NCBI GenBank assembly: GCA_025998875.1
Contig: AP024675.1
Location: 2,205,549 to 2,269,548, forward strand
Direction of reading: 5' to 3'
Length of the DNA stretch: 64,000 nucleotides
Origin: Bacteroidota bacterium
GTDB lineage: Bacteria; Bacteroidota; Rhodothermia; JANXDC01
This document shows, in pieces, positions 1 through 8,829 of the stretch; the stretch's first letter is position 1, and every line of letters begins with the position of its first letter. The notes under the pieces are model-generated. The model was given only the letters and a program-made list of their open reading frames with translations. It searched no databases and was not told the DNA's origin. A program made the translations under genes and the position numbers.

Positions 1-1001
1 CTGCCGTTTTCGCGGGGACGGCGGCCGAACTCGGAGAACGTCATCAGCACCACCCGATCGGCACAGCCCAGCGCGCGCAGATCCTCGTAGAAAGCCCGCA
101 CGGCGCCGGCCAGCGTTCGCAACAGGTTCGTATGCGTGTTCGCCTGCAGCGCATGCGTATCATAGCCGCCCTGCTGGACCAGATAAAGGCGCGTCGAAAG
201 GCCCCCGGCAATAAGCCGCGCCACGATGGCCAGGGAGCGCGAAAGGCTATCGGCACCGTAAGAGGCCCGATTTTGCACCCGATCGGCGGCGCGCTTGATC
301 ACGCTCGCATACTGATAGGTGCCCTCATATACGGTGTGCAGGAACTGGAGCTCCTTTCCGGCCGGTGTATCCGGAAACACGCCCCGATTTACCGAGCCCT
401 CGCCGACCAGGCTGTAGAATTCATCCGGCGTGGAGAGGCTGGTGACCATTTCCCCGTTGGGCCCATGAAAGGCCAGCGAGGCCCCCAGGCCGATCTGGAT
501 GGCCATGGGGTCCGAGGGGAGCACATCGGGAAATTCCGGATACTGTCGACTCAGATACCGACCGAGCCATCCTGTGTCGAGCACGGTTGCCCCATCAGAG
601 GCCGTAAGCCAGATGTCCGTGCTCCGGAAATGCGACAGGTTCGGATTCGGATAGCCTACCGATTGCACGATGGCCAGGTCACCCTCATCCCAGATCGGGC
701 GGAGCGCTTCCAGTGCCGTGTTCAGCCCGAGGCCGGGCAAAAGGGGCAAGACTTGATCGGGCCGTATGGCCAGCGTGGGACGGAGCTGATAGTAGAGGCT
801 ATCCTCGTAGGGCACGAGTGTGTTGAGCCCATCATTGCCCCCGTTGAGCTGCACGAGCACGAGCACGCGGTCTGTTTCCAGCAACCCCAGGGCGCGCAAC
901 AGGGCGTTGTACCGAAAGGCGAAGACGGGCAGATCTCCAAAAACGACGGGCAGGGCGATGGTGCCCATGCCGGCTTTGCGAAGAAACGAACGCCGATCCA
1001 C
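1..1001 (-). CDS. DUF1501 family secreted protein, 3' end beyond left edge
   Basis: The minus frame is open from a GTG at 1001 to the left edge, so the C-terminus lies outside the window. The N-terminus reads DRRSFLRKAG followed by a hydrophobic stretch, a twin-arginine type signal, so export by Tat is likely. Further on are the family features LVQLNGGNDGLNTLVPY and FMGPNGEMV, and near the edge VVLMTFSEFGRRPREN. DUF1501 proteins resemble the alkaline phosphatase/sulfatase fold and are usually encoded beside a DUF1800 gene, as here; their biochemical role is not settled. The GTG lies 14 bases past the DUF1800 stop and follows a good GGAGG, so I chose it over the internal ATG at the glycine-methionine of the signal. 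Confidence 0.88.
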   Translation of the reverse strand, partial: MDRRSFLRKAGMGTIALPVVFGDLPVFAFRYNALLRALGLLETDRVLVLVQLNGGNDGLNTLVPYEDSLYYQLRPTLAIRPDQVLPLLPGLGLNTALEALRPIWDEGDLAIVQSVGYPNPNLSHFRSTDIWLTASDGATVLDTGWLGRYLSRQYPEFPDVLPSDPMAIQIGLGASLAFHGPNGEMVTSLSTPDEFYSLVGEGSVNRGVFPDTPAGKELQFLHTVYEGTYQYASVIKRAADRVQNRASYGADSLSRSLAIVARLIAGGLSTRLYLVQQGGYDTHALQANTHTNLLRTLAGAVRAFYEDLRALGCADRVVLMTFSEFGRRPRENG

Positions 1002-1014
1002 GGCTGGCCCTCCT

Positions 1015-2559
1015 TCAGGTGAGCTGGTATTCCGGTTGACGCAGCAAGTATTTGAAGAGCATCTGCAGGCGCAGCTCCGCCCCGGGTTTATCGATTCCCC
1101 ACTCATAGGCCGGAATGCCCTGCAGGAGCACCTCCAGCAGGGTCTGCACGCGCTGTTCGGAGGGAGATACCCCCCAGAACCACTGGGCAAGCTCCCGCAC
1201 GAGGACCTGCGCATCGTCGGGCTGACTGATCTGCTCGCGGACCAGACGCAACAGATCGGCCCGAACAGGCAACCGGCCCCCGCGGATATTCCGTCCCTCG
1301 ATGAGCCCGTCGGTGGCCCGCCAGCGCACAGGCAGCGTGGTGGTATTGATCCAGGCCCGATGCCCCGGCCATCCGGACACGTCCGGGGGACTGAGCAGGT
1401 CCTGTCCGGCCTGCTGGCAGGCCTGGTAGAGGAACCCCTCCAGGCCCGCGGGAAGTCCCAGAGCACGGGATGCGCCGATGAGGGCCTCTACCGGGCTTTT
1501 GATCTGCGCACCCATGACGGCTTCATCATAGAAGTGGGCGCTGCTCAGGAGCGTCCGCAGCACGGGCCGCAGTTCGTACTTGTGCGCTCGGAACACGTCG
1601 GCCAACCCAGCTACGATCTCCTCATTGGGGCTCACGTAGACGAAGTGCCGATACAATTTCCGGCACAGAAACAGCGCGGTCGCCGGTTCCTGGAAGATGA
1701 TCTCCACGATGTCATCGGCCGTCCAGGGCCCCGTACGCCCCAGAAACGTCTTTATCCCCGCATCAAAACCTCGAGGATCGAGTTTGCCCTGCAGCCCGTC
1801 GATGTACCATCCCGTAAAGGCGCGCGCGGCCTCCTTGACGTCCTGCTCGGTGTAATGCCCGATGCCCATGGTGAAGAGCTCCAGGAGCTCGCGCGCGTAA
1901 TTTTCGTTCGGATTCCCGGCCCGATTCTGCACCCCGTCCAGATAGATGAGCATGGCCGGCGCCTTGCCCACGGCCTTGGTGAGCTCTTTGACGTTCCCCA
2001 GCGCGTAGAGCCGAAACAGATGGAGGAGGTCGTAGAGATACTGGGGAGCCCGGACCTTGAGGGCTTCCACCACAAAGTGGTTGCTCCAGAACAGCACCAT
2101 CCGCTCCCGGATGTTGAGCACCGGATCCCGCATCCGGGCGATCCACCACAGCCGCAGCTCTTCGAGCCACTGGCGCCACTGGGCCAGGATAGCCTGGACC
2201 TCCTGCTGGCTCAGCCCCCTCAGACTCTGCGGGGGCTCCAGCGCCCATGAGCCCGGTGGGGTGGGCAGAGGCAGAGGCGCCAGGAGCGCGTCAACAAGCG
2301 CCTCGATCCCGTGGGCGCGGCCGTATTCATAGGCCCAGAGGATTTCCGACCGCTTCGGCCCGATGATCACCCGGCGCAGCAGATGCGCGGCGCGTTCGAC
2401 CGTCCAGGGCTGAGAGGGAGAAGGTCGGTAGGGTTCCAGCCCCCCGGCTGTCTGAATCGGGGAAGGTGGTTGCTCTTCCGCAGAGACGCCTGGCCCCGGC
2501 CAGCTTGATCTGAAACGGCCCGCTTCGACATCCAGCAAGGACGCTTCTATATCCGGCAT
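1015..2559 (-). CDS. DUF1800 domain protein
   Basis: This 514-residue protein starts at an ATG preceded by GGAGGAGG; longer in-frame starts read into intergenic sequence. Family landmarks occur in order: RAAHLLRRVIIGP near residue 55, LNIRERMVLFWSNHFVV near 155, NENYARELLELFTMGIGHY near 225, ARAFTGWYIDG, then SPVEALIGASRALGL and LLSPPDVSGWPGHRAWINT in the C-terminal third. DUF1800 proteins are mostly found with DUF1501 partners in Bacteroidota, Planctomycetota and Proteobacteria. No enzymatic function is established. Here the two genes are 14 bases apart and clearly cotranscribed. I see no obvious cleavable signal peptide at the chosen start, which is odd for a partner of a Tat-exported protein. 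Confidence 0.88.
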   Translation of the reverse strand: MPDIEASLLDVEAGRFRSSWPGPGVSAEEQPPSPIQTAGGLEPYRPSPSQPWTVERAAHLLRRVIIGPKRSEILWAYEYGRAHGIEALVDALLAPLPLPTPPGSWALEPPQSLRGLSQQEVQAILAQWRQWLEELRLWWIARMRDPVLNIRERMVLFWSNHFVVEALKVRAPQYLYDLLHLFRLYALGNVKELTKAVGKAPAMLIYLDGVQNRAGNPNENYARELLELFTMGIGHYTEQDVKEAARAFTGWYIDGLQGKLDPRGFDAGIKTFLGRTGPWTADDIVEIIFQEPATALFLCRKLYRHFVYVSPNEEIVAGLADVFRAHKYELRPVLRTLLSSAHFYDEAVMGAQIKSPVEALIGASRALGLPAGLEGFLYQACQQAGQDLLSPPDVSGWPGHRAWINTTTLPVRWRATDGLIEGRNIRGGRLPVRADLLRLVREQISQPDDAQVLVRELAQWFWGVSPSEQRVQTLLEVLLQGIPAYEWGIDKPGAELRLQMLFKYLLRQPEYQLT

Positions 2560-2785
2560 AGCGCCTCCTCCGCAACAGGACACGCCTTTGACGCAGCCCA
2601 TTCGGAAAGGGTTTAACGAGATCCCGGGGGCCAAGGGGCAACGCAAACGCATCTGCCTTTGAGAGCATACCCCCCCTCTCCGGGCGCTCAGACCACGGAA
2701 GCAAAACAGCTCAGGCCCACCGCTCCGAAAGCCTATACCCCATACCCTACGTGCGGAAGTCCGGACACCCCTGCCGGGGAAGCGA

Positions 2786-3688
2786 TCACCTCTTCTCGTC
2801 GGCCCAGCGCACGAGAATGTTCCCCATGCCCGTCTGCAGCCGCAGGCGCAGGGTGCCGGCCGAAGGCCGGGGCGGTTTGTACACCCATCTCCCCCGCTCT
2901 CGCATAAAGCCGTCCGGCAGATCAAGGCGTTCGAGCCATCCTCCGGCCGATCGCATCTCGATATGGCGATCCGAGGGCAGATACAAGGTCACACGGCCCA
3001 TGCCCGTATCCAGCATGATCTCGACCTCTTCGGGCAGGGATCCGGAGAAGTCCAGTTCCAGGCTTCCGAGTCCGACCTCGATGTGGTAACGGCGGGCGCG
3101 AGCGTAGCCCAGTCCGTAGGCTCGGAGGCTGGAAACCCCCGAACGCACACGAAAGCTCTCGCATATCAGCGGATTGGGCCGTTCAAGGCGGATCTCCAGG
3201 GAACTGGCCCCGCTTTCAAGCGCAAAGCGGATCAGGCTCAACCCACCCAGATCCAGCCGCCCCTCTACCGCGGCAAGCTGTAGCTCCAGATCCAGGGGCA
3301 ACATGACGGGGAGGGTCAGCTCCCAGCTGGGATGGGTTTTCGAGAGCCGGAAGAGCTCGCGCAGGCCCACCCGGATATCTCGCCCGCTGTCGATATCCTG
3401 CATACTGAGCCAGAGCCGGCCCGTCCCATCGACCAGCTGGTATTGTATCTGCGGCCTCAGGCCCGATTGACCCAGATCGGCCTCGGCGGCAAAGAGGGTT
3501 TCTTCGGCAGCGCCGGGCCTCAGGCGCACCCGGCCCAGAACAACCTCCAGATGCGCCTGCAGGATTTGCTCCGGCCCGCGAGGGATGCGTTCGGAGAACC
3601 GCGTCGGGCTCTGCGCACATGCTCCCCCCTCCTCTCCCCAGAAGGGAAGGGCAAGCAGGAGGCCGATCGCCATCCGAACGCTTCGCAC
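2786..3688 (-). CDS. secreted toast-rack/LiaF-like protein
   Basis: This is a 300-residue protein with an N-terminal signal peptide (MAIGLLLALPFWGEEGGACAQ). After it come repeated short beta-strand phrases with alternating Gly and hydrophobic residues, such as LQLAAVEGRLDLGGLSLIRF, YHIEVGLGSLELDFSG and LDTGMGRVTLYLP. This pattern resembles the right-handed beta (toast-rack, LiaF/DUF4097-like) fold found in cell-envelope stress proteins. The gene starts 39 bases after the ECF sigma factor stop, so it is probably its operon partner and may be a target or modulator of the envelope response. GTG 3688 or ATG 3673 could be the start. The domain call is by pattern and the function is inferred. Confidence 0.6.
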   Translation of the reverse strand: MRSVRMAIGLLLALPFWGEEGGACAQSPTRFSERIPRGPEQILQAHLEVVLGRVRLRPGAAEETLFAAEADLGQSGLRPQIQYQLVDGTGRLWLSMQDIDSGRDIRVGLRELFRLSKTHPSWELTLPVMLPLDLELQLAAVEGRLDLGGLSLIRFALESGASSLEIRLERPNPLICESFRVRSGVSSLRAYGLGYARARRYHIEVGLGSLELDFSGSLPEEVEIMLDTGMGRVTLYLPSDRHIEMRSAGGWLERLDLPDGFMRERGRWVYKPPRPSAGTLRLRLQTGMGNILVRWADEKR

Positions 3689-3727
3689 GTGCTGTTGTAC
3701 GTATTCCGCGTTGCCGGCGTTGCAGGG

Positions 3728-4336
3728 CTAAAAGAAGAGCTGATCCCGATGTTCGCGCAGGTATCGATACAGCAGCTCGCGGGCGCGGAAGATGTGCGCC
3801 TTAACGGTACCGAGCGGAAGGTTGAGCTGGCGTGCGATCTCCTCGTAGGAAAGCTCCTGCTGGTGGCGCATGATGATCACCTGCCGATACCGGGGGGGAA
3901 GCCGATCGATGGCCTGCTGAATGAGCTGGCGCCGCTCCTGCTCCCAGAGCGCCCGATCGGCTCGCTGTTCCGGATCCGCGAACTCCGGCTCTCGATCTTG
4001 CTCCCGGTTCGGGAGAAGATCGCCAAACGAGCTGGTCTGCAATCGCTTGCGGCGCAGGTAGTCGATGGCATGATTGGTGGCGATCCGATACAGCCAGGTG
4101 GAAAAGGCGAAGTCCCCTCGGAACGAGGGCAGGGACCGGAAGGCCTTGATGAAGATCTCCTGCAGCAGGTCCTCCACCTCGTTGCGATCGCGGACGAGGC
4201 GATACAGATGGCGGGCCAGCGGAGCGCGATACTTGCGCACCAAGCGCTCATAGGCCGCCTCCTGTCCGGAGAGCGCCTCGGCGATCCACTGTTCGTCCTC
4301 CTGACGAGAGGGCGAAAGTTGTTTGTCGTCCTGCAC
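3728..4336 (-). CDS. ECF-type RNA polymerase sigma factor
   Basis: This protein of about 202 residues has sigma-70 region 2 (YERLVRKYRAPLARHLYRLV, then DLLQEIFIKAFRSLPSFRG and FSTWLYRIATNHAIDYLRR) and region 4 (LPPRYRQVIIMRHQQELSYEEIARQLNLPLGTVKAHIFRARELL). It would direct RNA polymerase to a dedicated promoter set. I place the start at GTG 4336, 18 bases after the acyl-CoA dehydrogenase stop, because longer starts run into that gene. No anti-sigma factor with a membrane segment is encoded next to it; the following gene is a secreted beta-rich protein. So the usual adjacent sigma/anti-sigma arrangement is missing. Confidence 0.92.
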   Translation of the reverse strand: MQDDKQLSPSRQEDEQWIAEALSGQEAAYERLVRKYRAPLARHLYRLVRDRNEVEDLLQEIFIKAFRSLPSFRGDFAFSTWLYRIATNHAIDYLRRKRLQTSSFGDLLPNREQDREPEFADPEQRADRALWEQERRQLIQQAIDRLPPRYRQVIIMRHQQELSYEEIARQLNLPLGTVKAHIFRARELLYRYLREHRDQLFF

Positions 4337-4353
4337 CGAATCTGGCCTATTCT

Positions 4354-5529
4354 TCAGGCAAAGCGCTTCAGCACCTGCCGAGCGATCACCAGGCGCTGGA
4401 TCTCGCTTGTCCCCTCTCCGATCGTGCAAAGTTTGGCGTCCCGGTAGTGCTTCTCCACGGGAAATTCTTTTACGTATCCGTAGCCTCCCAGGATTTGCAC
4501 CGCCTCCCCGGTCACTCGCACAGCCACCTCGCTGGCATATAGCTTGGCCATGGAGGACTCAAGCGTGGTCGTCTGTCCCCGATCCTTCAGGGCGGCCGCT
4601 TTCATGGTCAGCAACCAGGCGGCTTCGATCTCGGTGGCCATCTCGGCCAGCTTGAACTGGATGGCCTGCATATCGAAGAGGCGCTGACCAAACTGCTGGC
4701 GCTGGAGCGCGTATCGGAAGGCCGTCTCGAAGGCCCCCTGTGCCAACCCCAGGGCGAGCGCGGCGATGGATATCCGTCCCCCGTCGAGGACCTGCATGGC
4801 CTGCCGGAAGCCCTCCCCGATGGGGCCGAGGCGCTGGCTATCGGGAACCGGACAGCCCTGGAAAATGAGCTCGCCCGTCTCCGAGGCCCGCATGCCCAGC
4901 TTATCTTCCTTCTTGCCCGCCCGGAAGCCCGGGGTGCCCTTTTCGACGATGAAGGCCGTAATACCCTCGCCCTCCGGATGCCCCTCGGCACGGGCCATAA
5001 CCACGGCCACCTGGCCCACATGCGCGTGCGTAATGAAGGTCTTCGAGCCCTCCAGCACCCAGTGTTCTCCGTTCCAGCGCGCCGTGGTGCGCAATGCGGC
5101 CGCATCGGAGCCCGCATTGGGCTCCGTCAGGCCCCAGGCCCCGATCCATCGACCGGAGGCGAGCTCGGGCAGGTAGCGGCGCTTCTGTTCCTCGGAGCCG
5201 AACAGACAGATGTGGTTCGTGCACAGCGAGTTGTGCGCCGCCATGGAAAGGGCCACCGAACCATCGACGCGGGCCAGCTCCATGACGGCCACCACGTATT
5301 CGTGATATCCCAGCCCCGCTCCCCCGTATTCCCCGGGCACGAGCACGCCCAGCAGACCCAGCTCCCCGAGGCGCTGGAAGATCTCCGCGGGGAACTCCTG
5401 TTTCTCGTCATAGCTGCGCATCACGGGCCGAATGTGTTCTTCGGCAAAGCGCCGCACCATGTCCTGGATCATGCGCTGGTTTTCTGTCAGATCCAGCTGC
5501 AGTCCTGTCGCCTCCAGCGTGGTCGCCAT
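4354..5529 (-). CDS. acyl-CoA dehydrogenase
   Basis: This 391-residue FAD enzyme is full length for the family. It catalyses alpha,beta-desaturation of acyl-CoA esters. The N-terminal helical domain, the FAD/substrate motifs WGLTEPNAGSDAA and KTFITHA, the C-terminal QAIQFKLAEMATEIEAA helix and the catalytic-base motif YRDAKLCTIGEGTSEIQR are all visible. The Glu in GEGTSE matches the short- and branched-chain group. Substrate chain length cannot be read from sequence. It lies between apt, whose start is 5' of it, and the ECF sigma gene, all within a few tens of bases, so all are probably on one transcript. Confidence 0.95.
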   Translation of the reverse strand: MATTLEATGLQLDLTENQRMIQDMVRRFAEEHIRPVMRSYDEKQEFPAEIFQRLGELGLLGVLVPGEYGGAGLGYHEYVVAVMELARVDGSVALSMAAHNSLCTNHICLFGSEEQKRRYLPELASGRWIGAWGLTEPNAGSDAAALRTTARWNGEHWVLEGSKTFITHAHVGQVAVVMARAEGHPEGEGITAFIVEKGTPGFRAGKKEDKLGMRASETGELIFQGCPVPDSQRLGPIGEGFRQAMQVLDGGRISIAALALGLAQGAFETAFRYALQRQQFGQRLFDMQAIQFKLAEMATEIEAAWLLTMKAAALKDRGQTTTLESSMAKLYASEVAVRVTGEAVQILGGYGYVKEFPVEKHYRDAKLCTIGEGTSEIQRLVIARQVLKRFA

Positions 5530-5545
5530 TTATGTTTTTCCCCTG

Positions 5546-6073
5546 CTAAAACGTCACCAGAGAAGTCACCCGATAGCCCGAAAGCCGATCCCGACCCCGC
5601 AGCTCGCCAAGCTCGACCAGAAACGAGCAACCCACCACGGTGGCCCCCATTTTTTCCACCAACGCCACCGTGGCCTGGGCCGTTCCCCCGGTGGCGATCA
5701 CATCGTCGTGCACGAGCACGCGTTCCCCTGGCTGGATGGCGTCGGCATGGATCTCAACGGTATCCGTACCGTATTCGAGCGCGTATTCCATGGAGACGGT
5801 CTGGGCCGGCAGCTTACCCCGCTTGCGGGCCATGACAAATCCGGCCCCCAGGCGATAGGCCAGCACGGCCCCGTAGATGAACCCGCGCGACTCGATAGCG
5901 ACAACCTTGTCTATACGCTCCGCGCTCCACTGGGCGTAGAGCGCATCGGCCACTTCCCGGAACAGGGGGCCCTGTTTGAGCACAGTGGTGATGTCTTTAA
6001 ACTGGATGCCCGGTTTGGGGAAATCCGGCACGTTGCGGATCTCCCGACGCAGCCGCTCCGCGAGGGTATGCAT
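5546..6073 (-). CDS. apt: adenine phosphoribosyltransferase
   Basis: The 175-residue protein is the usual length for Apt, which converts adenine and PRPP to AMP in purine salvage. The N-terminus (RREIRNVPDFPKPGIQFKDITTVL) and IESRGFIYGAVLAY are typical. The PRPP-binding loop is VLVHDDVIATGGTAQA. It is cytoplasmic and starts 15 bases after the stop of the outer-membrane protein gene, so both probably use the promoter just upstream of that gene. Confidence 0.97.
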   Translation of the reverse strand: MHTLAERLRREIRNVPDFPKPGIQFKDITTVLKQGPLFREVADALYAQWSAERIDKVVAIESRGFIYGAVLAYRLGAGFVMARKRGKLPAQTVSMEYALEYGTDTVEIHADAIQPGERVLVHDDVIATGGTAQATVALVEKMGATVVGCSFLVELGELRGRDRLSGYRVTSLVTF

Positions 6074-6088
6074 AGGCGTGCTCCCGAT

Positions 6089-6655
6089 TTAGAGCCAGAA
6101 TCGGATACCCAAACTCAGGCCCGAGCGCCGAAAGCCTATCCGGTAAAGATCGAGCTCGGCTATGAACTCCCCAGAGGGAGAGATGGGCACGGCCAGCCCT
6201 GCGTACGTCCACAGGGGGATGCGGCTGGATGTCTCCATGAGCTCCACGTTCGCCTCCAGGCCTCCATAGAGCCACACCGGTCCCAGAGCAACCTGCCCGC
6301 GCACTATCCCCTCCAGAGCGGGTCGCTCGTAGTAATGCACCCCGCCCCCTGCGCTGAGGGCCCCGCGGCGGCCTTCCAGGATACGTCTTTTCAGCTGCGC
6401 CCCGGCATAGAGGGCGCCGCGCGTGGGCAGCCCCCATCGAAGGCCGAGATCCATCTCCTGTCCCAGCCCCACCTCGGCGCGCATGAACAACCAGAGGCGC
6501 AATTTTTCTTCCAGCTGCATCCGCCCCGCGCTCAGGAAGGTCCACTGTCTCGGAGGCAGAACCGCAGCGGGCCCGTGCACATCGGCCCGGGCCATCGGGA
6601 TCGATCCCATCAGAAAAAGGATCCACCCCAGAAGTATGGCTCTACCGGTTCGCAT
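6089..6655 (-). CDS. predicted small outer-membrane beta-barrel protein
   Basis: The product of about 188 residues has a signal peptide (RAILLGWILFLMGSIPMARA) followed by alternating amphipathic strands such as LRLWLFMRAEVGLGQEMDLG and GPVWLYGGLEANVEL. It ends in a C-terminal aromatic residue pattern (LSLGIRFWL), as in outer-membrane barrels. I do not recognise a named family. The ATG at 6655 lies only 7 bases from a promoter-like -7 element, so the message may be leaderless; a longer start at 6694 is possible but would overlap the promoter. It is the first gene of the unit leading to apt, the acyl-CoA dehydrogenase and the sigma factor. Confidence 0.55.
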   Translation of the reverse strand: MRTGRAILLGWILFLMGSIPMARADVHGPAAVLPPRQWTFLSAGRMQLEEKLRLWLFMRAEVGLGQEMDLGLRWGLPTRGALYAGAQLKRRILEGRRGALSAGGGVHYYERPALEGIVRGQVALGPVWLYGGLEANVELMETSSRIPLWTYAGLAVPISPSGEFIAELDLYRIGFRRSGLSLGIRFWL

Positions 6656-6662
6656 AGCGGAC

Positions 6663-6694
6663 AAAAAGTACGCCACGCCCCGCGTTGCGGGCAA
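6663..6694 (-). promoter_or_regulatory. predicted Bacteroidota-type promoter for the 6089-6655 gene and apt
   Basis: On the minus strand TTTG ending at 6692 is followed after 21 bases by TACTTTTT at 6663-6670, close to the TTTG-N19/21-TAnnTTTG consensus. It fills the gap between the deacetylase stop and the ATG at 6655. A start point 5-7 bases further would fall at or next to that ATG. Confidence 0.5.
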
Positions 6695-6700
6695 ACCCCC

Positions 6701-8143
6701 TTAGTAGAACCCCTCCAGTTCGGCGGCTACCTCGGCCAGGCTACCCACAAACGCTCCGTTTTCCAGCGCCCAACGGGTGCTTTCCTCAAAGACGCGCCCC
6801 CATCCGGGATAATCCAGCGTATCGTAGAGCACGTTGTGCCAGAGGCTTACGGCCACTCCGCCAATATCCCGCACGATTCGATACAGGGCTAAAGTGGCCT
6901 CGAGCGCCTCCTCCGGGGAGAGACGACGGTAATCAAAAAGCGTGCTGTCCATAACCAGCAGGGGAAATTCCCAGAGGGGCAGGGTGCGGTTGGCGGGCAC
7001 ATCAAAGATCCGAAACGGGGTGGCGCAGGCCCGCCGGAAGCCCTCCTGCTCGGCAAATCCCACGGTGGTGTCGTAGCGGAAGCCCAGTTCGGCCTGGATG
7101 CGAAACGTCTCCGGCAGGGCCAGACGCAAAAAATGCTGCCGCACGGCGCGCAGCTCGGCCTGCGAACCGATTCGGCGCAGCACCCACAGCAGCCTGTCGC
7201 GCTCCTGGCGCATGTAGTCGATTCGATTGTGCGCCCGATAGCTCGGGTGCAGGCCCACCTCAAAACCTTCTTTCACGAGCCCGGAGAGCACCCGCCTGAG
7301 GTAAGGAGAGCGGTACCGGTAGCCCACATCCCGCTTATCGCGTGCCCCGGTCTTGAAGAAGTACGTGGCCCGCACGCCCCAGGCCCGCTCCAGCGCCCAG
7401 ATGCGCTCCAGGGACTGACGAAACACATCCCCCGGGCGCAACCAGTCTCGCCCCACGGCGATCAGCCGCCGCAACCGGCCCGTCCAGGAGAGCCCGAGCC
7501 GGTTTTGCAGGAAATAATGCACCAACTCTCGATACAGCATGCCCGGGCGCCATTTGCGCAGGTAATCGATGTCGTGCGTGAGCACCAGGGCCCAGGGCTT
7601 CCCCCGCCAAGAGATCCCCGGAACGGGGACGCCCGACCCCCGCAACCACCGACCCAGTAGCGCGGCGTACTCGTTCACCAGGGGCCGATGAATCCAACCC
7701 ATGTGGGCCTGCAAACTGGCCGCGTACGGGAATCGGCCGTGCCGGTCCCGTTGCGAACAGGCGTATTCCTGCCAGCCGGATACCCAGAAGAAAGCCGAGG
7801 CTACCAGATCCAGCTCGGTCTGCCAGCCGTTTCCCCGCCGATGCACCTGGGGCTGGCCGAAGAGCACGGGTACGCCCTCCCAGAACCGGATCCGCCCGGG
7901 GTCATAAGGCACCGGGTGGTCAAAATAGGCCCATGTCTCCTTCGAGGCCCGGATCAGAAGGCCCGACTCCCAGTCGGGCGGATCAGGGCCGTAGTACAGC
8001 CCCCGGCGTCCCTGGTCCGGCCCGGCGCGTACGGGCCGCAGCCCCAGCGGCAGAAGCAGTGCCTCCAGACCGAGCCAGGCTTTCGGGGCAAAAGCAGGGG
8101 GGACATCCAGGTAAACGGGCAGGGGAAGCCAGCGCGCCGCCAT
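6701..8143 (-). CDS. polysaccharide deacetylase family protein (DUF7033-like N-terminus)
   Basis: This 480-residue protein has a C-terminal half resembling carbohydrate esterase 4-type deacetylases. WALVLTHDIDYLRKWRP, near residue 185, carries the catalytic/metal Asp pair. VGLHPSYRAHN, near 290, carries a metal His. The N-terminal ~170 residues, including FDHPVPYDPGRIRFWEGVPVLFG and DLVASAFFWVSGWQEY, match what I remember of the DUF7033 region fused to deacetylases in Bacteroidota. It would remove acetyl groups from a surface glycan. Its ATG overlaps the ftsE stop as TGATG, so translation is coupled. Confidence 0.8.
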   Translation of the reverse strand: MAARWLPLPVYLDVPPAFAPKAWLGLEALLLPLGLRPVRAGPDQGRRGLYYGPDPPDWESGLLIRASKETWAYFDHPVPYDPGRIRFWEGVPVLFGQPQVHRRGNGWQTELDLVASAFFWVSGWQEYACSQRDRHGRFPYAASLQAHMGWIHRPLVNEYAALLGRWLRGSGVPVPGISWRGKPWALVLTHDIDYLRKWRPGMLYRELVHYFLQNRLGLSWTGRLRRLIAVGRDWLRPGDVFRQSLERIWALERAWGVRATYFFKTGARDKRDVGYRYRSPYLRRVLSGLVKEGFEVGLHPSYRAHNRIDYMRQERDRLLWVLRRIGSQAELRAVRQHFLRLALPETFRIQAELGFRYDTTVGFAEQEGFRRACATPFRIFDVPANRTLPLWEFPLLVMDSTLFDYRRLSPEEALEATLALYRIVRDIGGVAVSLWHNVLYDTLDYPGWGRVFEESTRWALENGAFVGSLAEVAAELEGFY

Positions 8144-8829
8144 CAGAGCACCCCGGGGTTGACCTCCACCAGCCGACCATCGACGAGCGCCACGGTGCGA
8201 GCCGGAAAACGACGCACCATGGCATAATCGTGAGTGGCCATCAGCACGGCCGTCCCCTGCCGGTTAATGTTCCACAGGATGCGCATGATATCCTCGGATA
8301 CATGGGGATCCAGATTGCCCGTGGGCTCATCGGCCAGCAGCAGCTCCGGATCCAGCGCCAGGGCGCGCGCGATGGCCACCCGCTGCTGCTCACCCCCGGA
8401 AAGCTCATGGGGCATGCGGTAGCGCTTGTGGGATAAACCGACCATGGTGAGCAGATGCAGCACCCGCGTGCGCACATCCCGGCCCGAACGCCCCGTGACG
8501 TAGAAGACAAAAGCCACGTTATCAAATACGGACCGATCGGGCAGCAACTGGAAATCCTGAAAGATCACCCCCAGCCGCCGCCGAAGGTAGGGAATCTGTC
8601 GCGGTCGGATGGTGTCGGACCGGAAAGCGCCCACCTGCACCAGCCCGGATATGGGCAGAAGCTCCATGTAGAGGAGCTTCAGCAGGGTCGATTTGCCCGA
8701 CCCCGTGGGCCCGACAAGATAGCAGAACTCCCCCTGATCCAGCCTGAAGGAGACGCCGTCTAGCACGGCCCGGCCTTCGTAGCCGGCCCGCACCCGATCG
8801 AGAATGACCAGTGGCGTAGCCGCCTTCAT
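8143..8829 (-). CDS. ftsE: FtsE-like ABC transporter ATP-binding protein
   Basis: The 228-residue ATPase has Walker A (GPTGSGKST), Q-loop (IFQDFQLLPDRSVFDNV), signature (LSGGEQQRVAIARAL), Walker B (LLLADEPTGNLD) and the switch His (ATHDYAMV). The DRSVFDNVAF stretch is typical of FtsE, which with FtsX activates peptidoglycan hydrolases at division. No ftsX-like gene lies beside it, so the FtsE call rests on sequence type. The ATG overlaps the methyltransferase stop as ATGA, and its own stop overlaps the deacetylase start. Confidence 0.85.
   Translation of the reverse strand: MKAATPLVILDRVRAGYEGRAVLDGVSFRLDQGEFCYLVGPTGSGKSTLLKLLYMELLPISGLVQVGAFRSDTIRPRQIPYLRRRLGVIFQDFQLLPDRSVFDNVAFVFYVTGRSGRDVRTRVLHLLTMVGLSHKRYRMPHELSGGEQQRVAIARALALDPELLLADEPTGNLDPHVSEDIMRILWNINRQGTAVLMATHDYAMVRRFPARTVALVDGRLVEVNPGVL

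Noticed and set aside
820-2250. 476-residue plus-strand frame opposite DUF1800
   Set aside because: The minus strand encodes recognised DUF1800 motifs there; the plus product has low-complexity Pro/Arg/His content.
3332-4447. 371-residue plus-strand frame opposite the sigma factor
   Set aside because: It is antisense to clear sigma region 2 and 4 motifs and has no family features.
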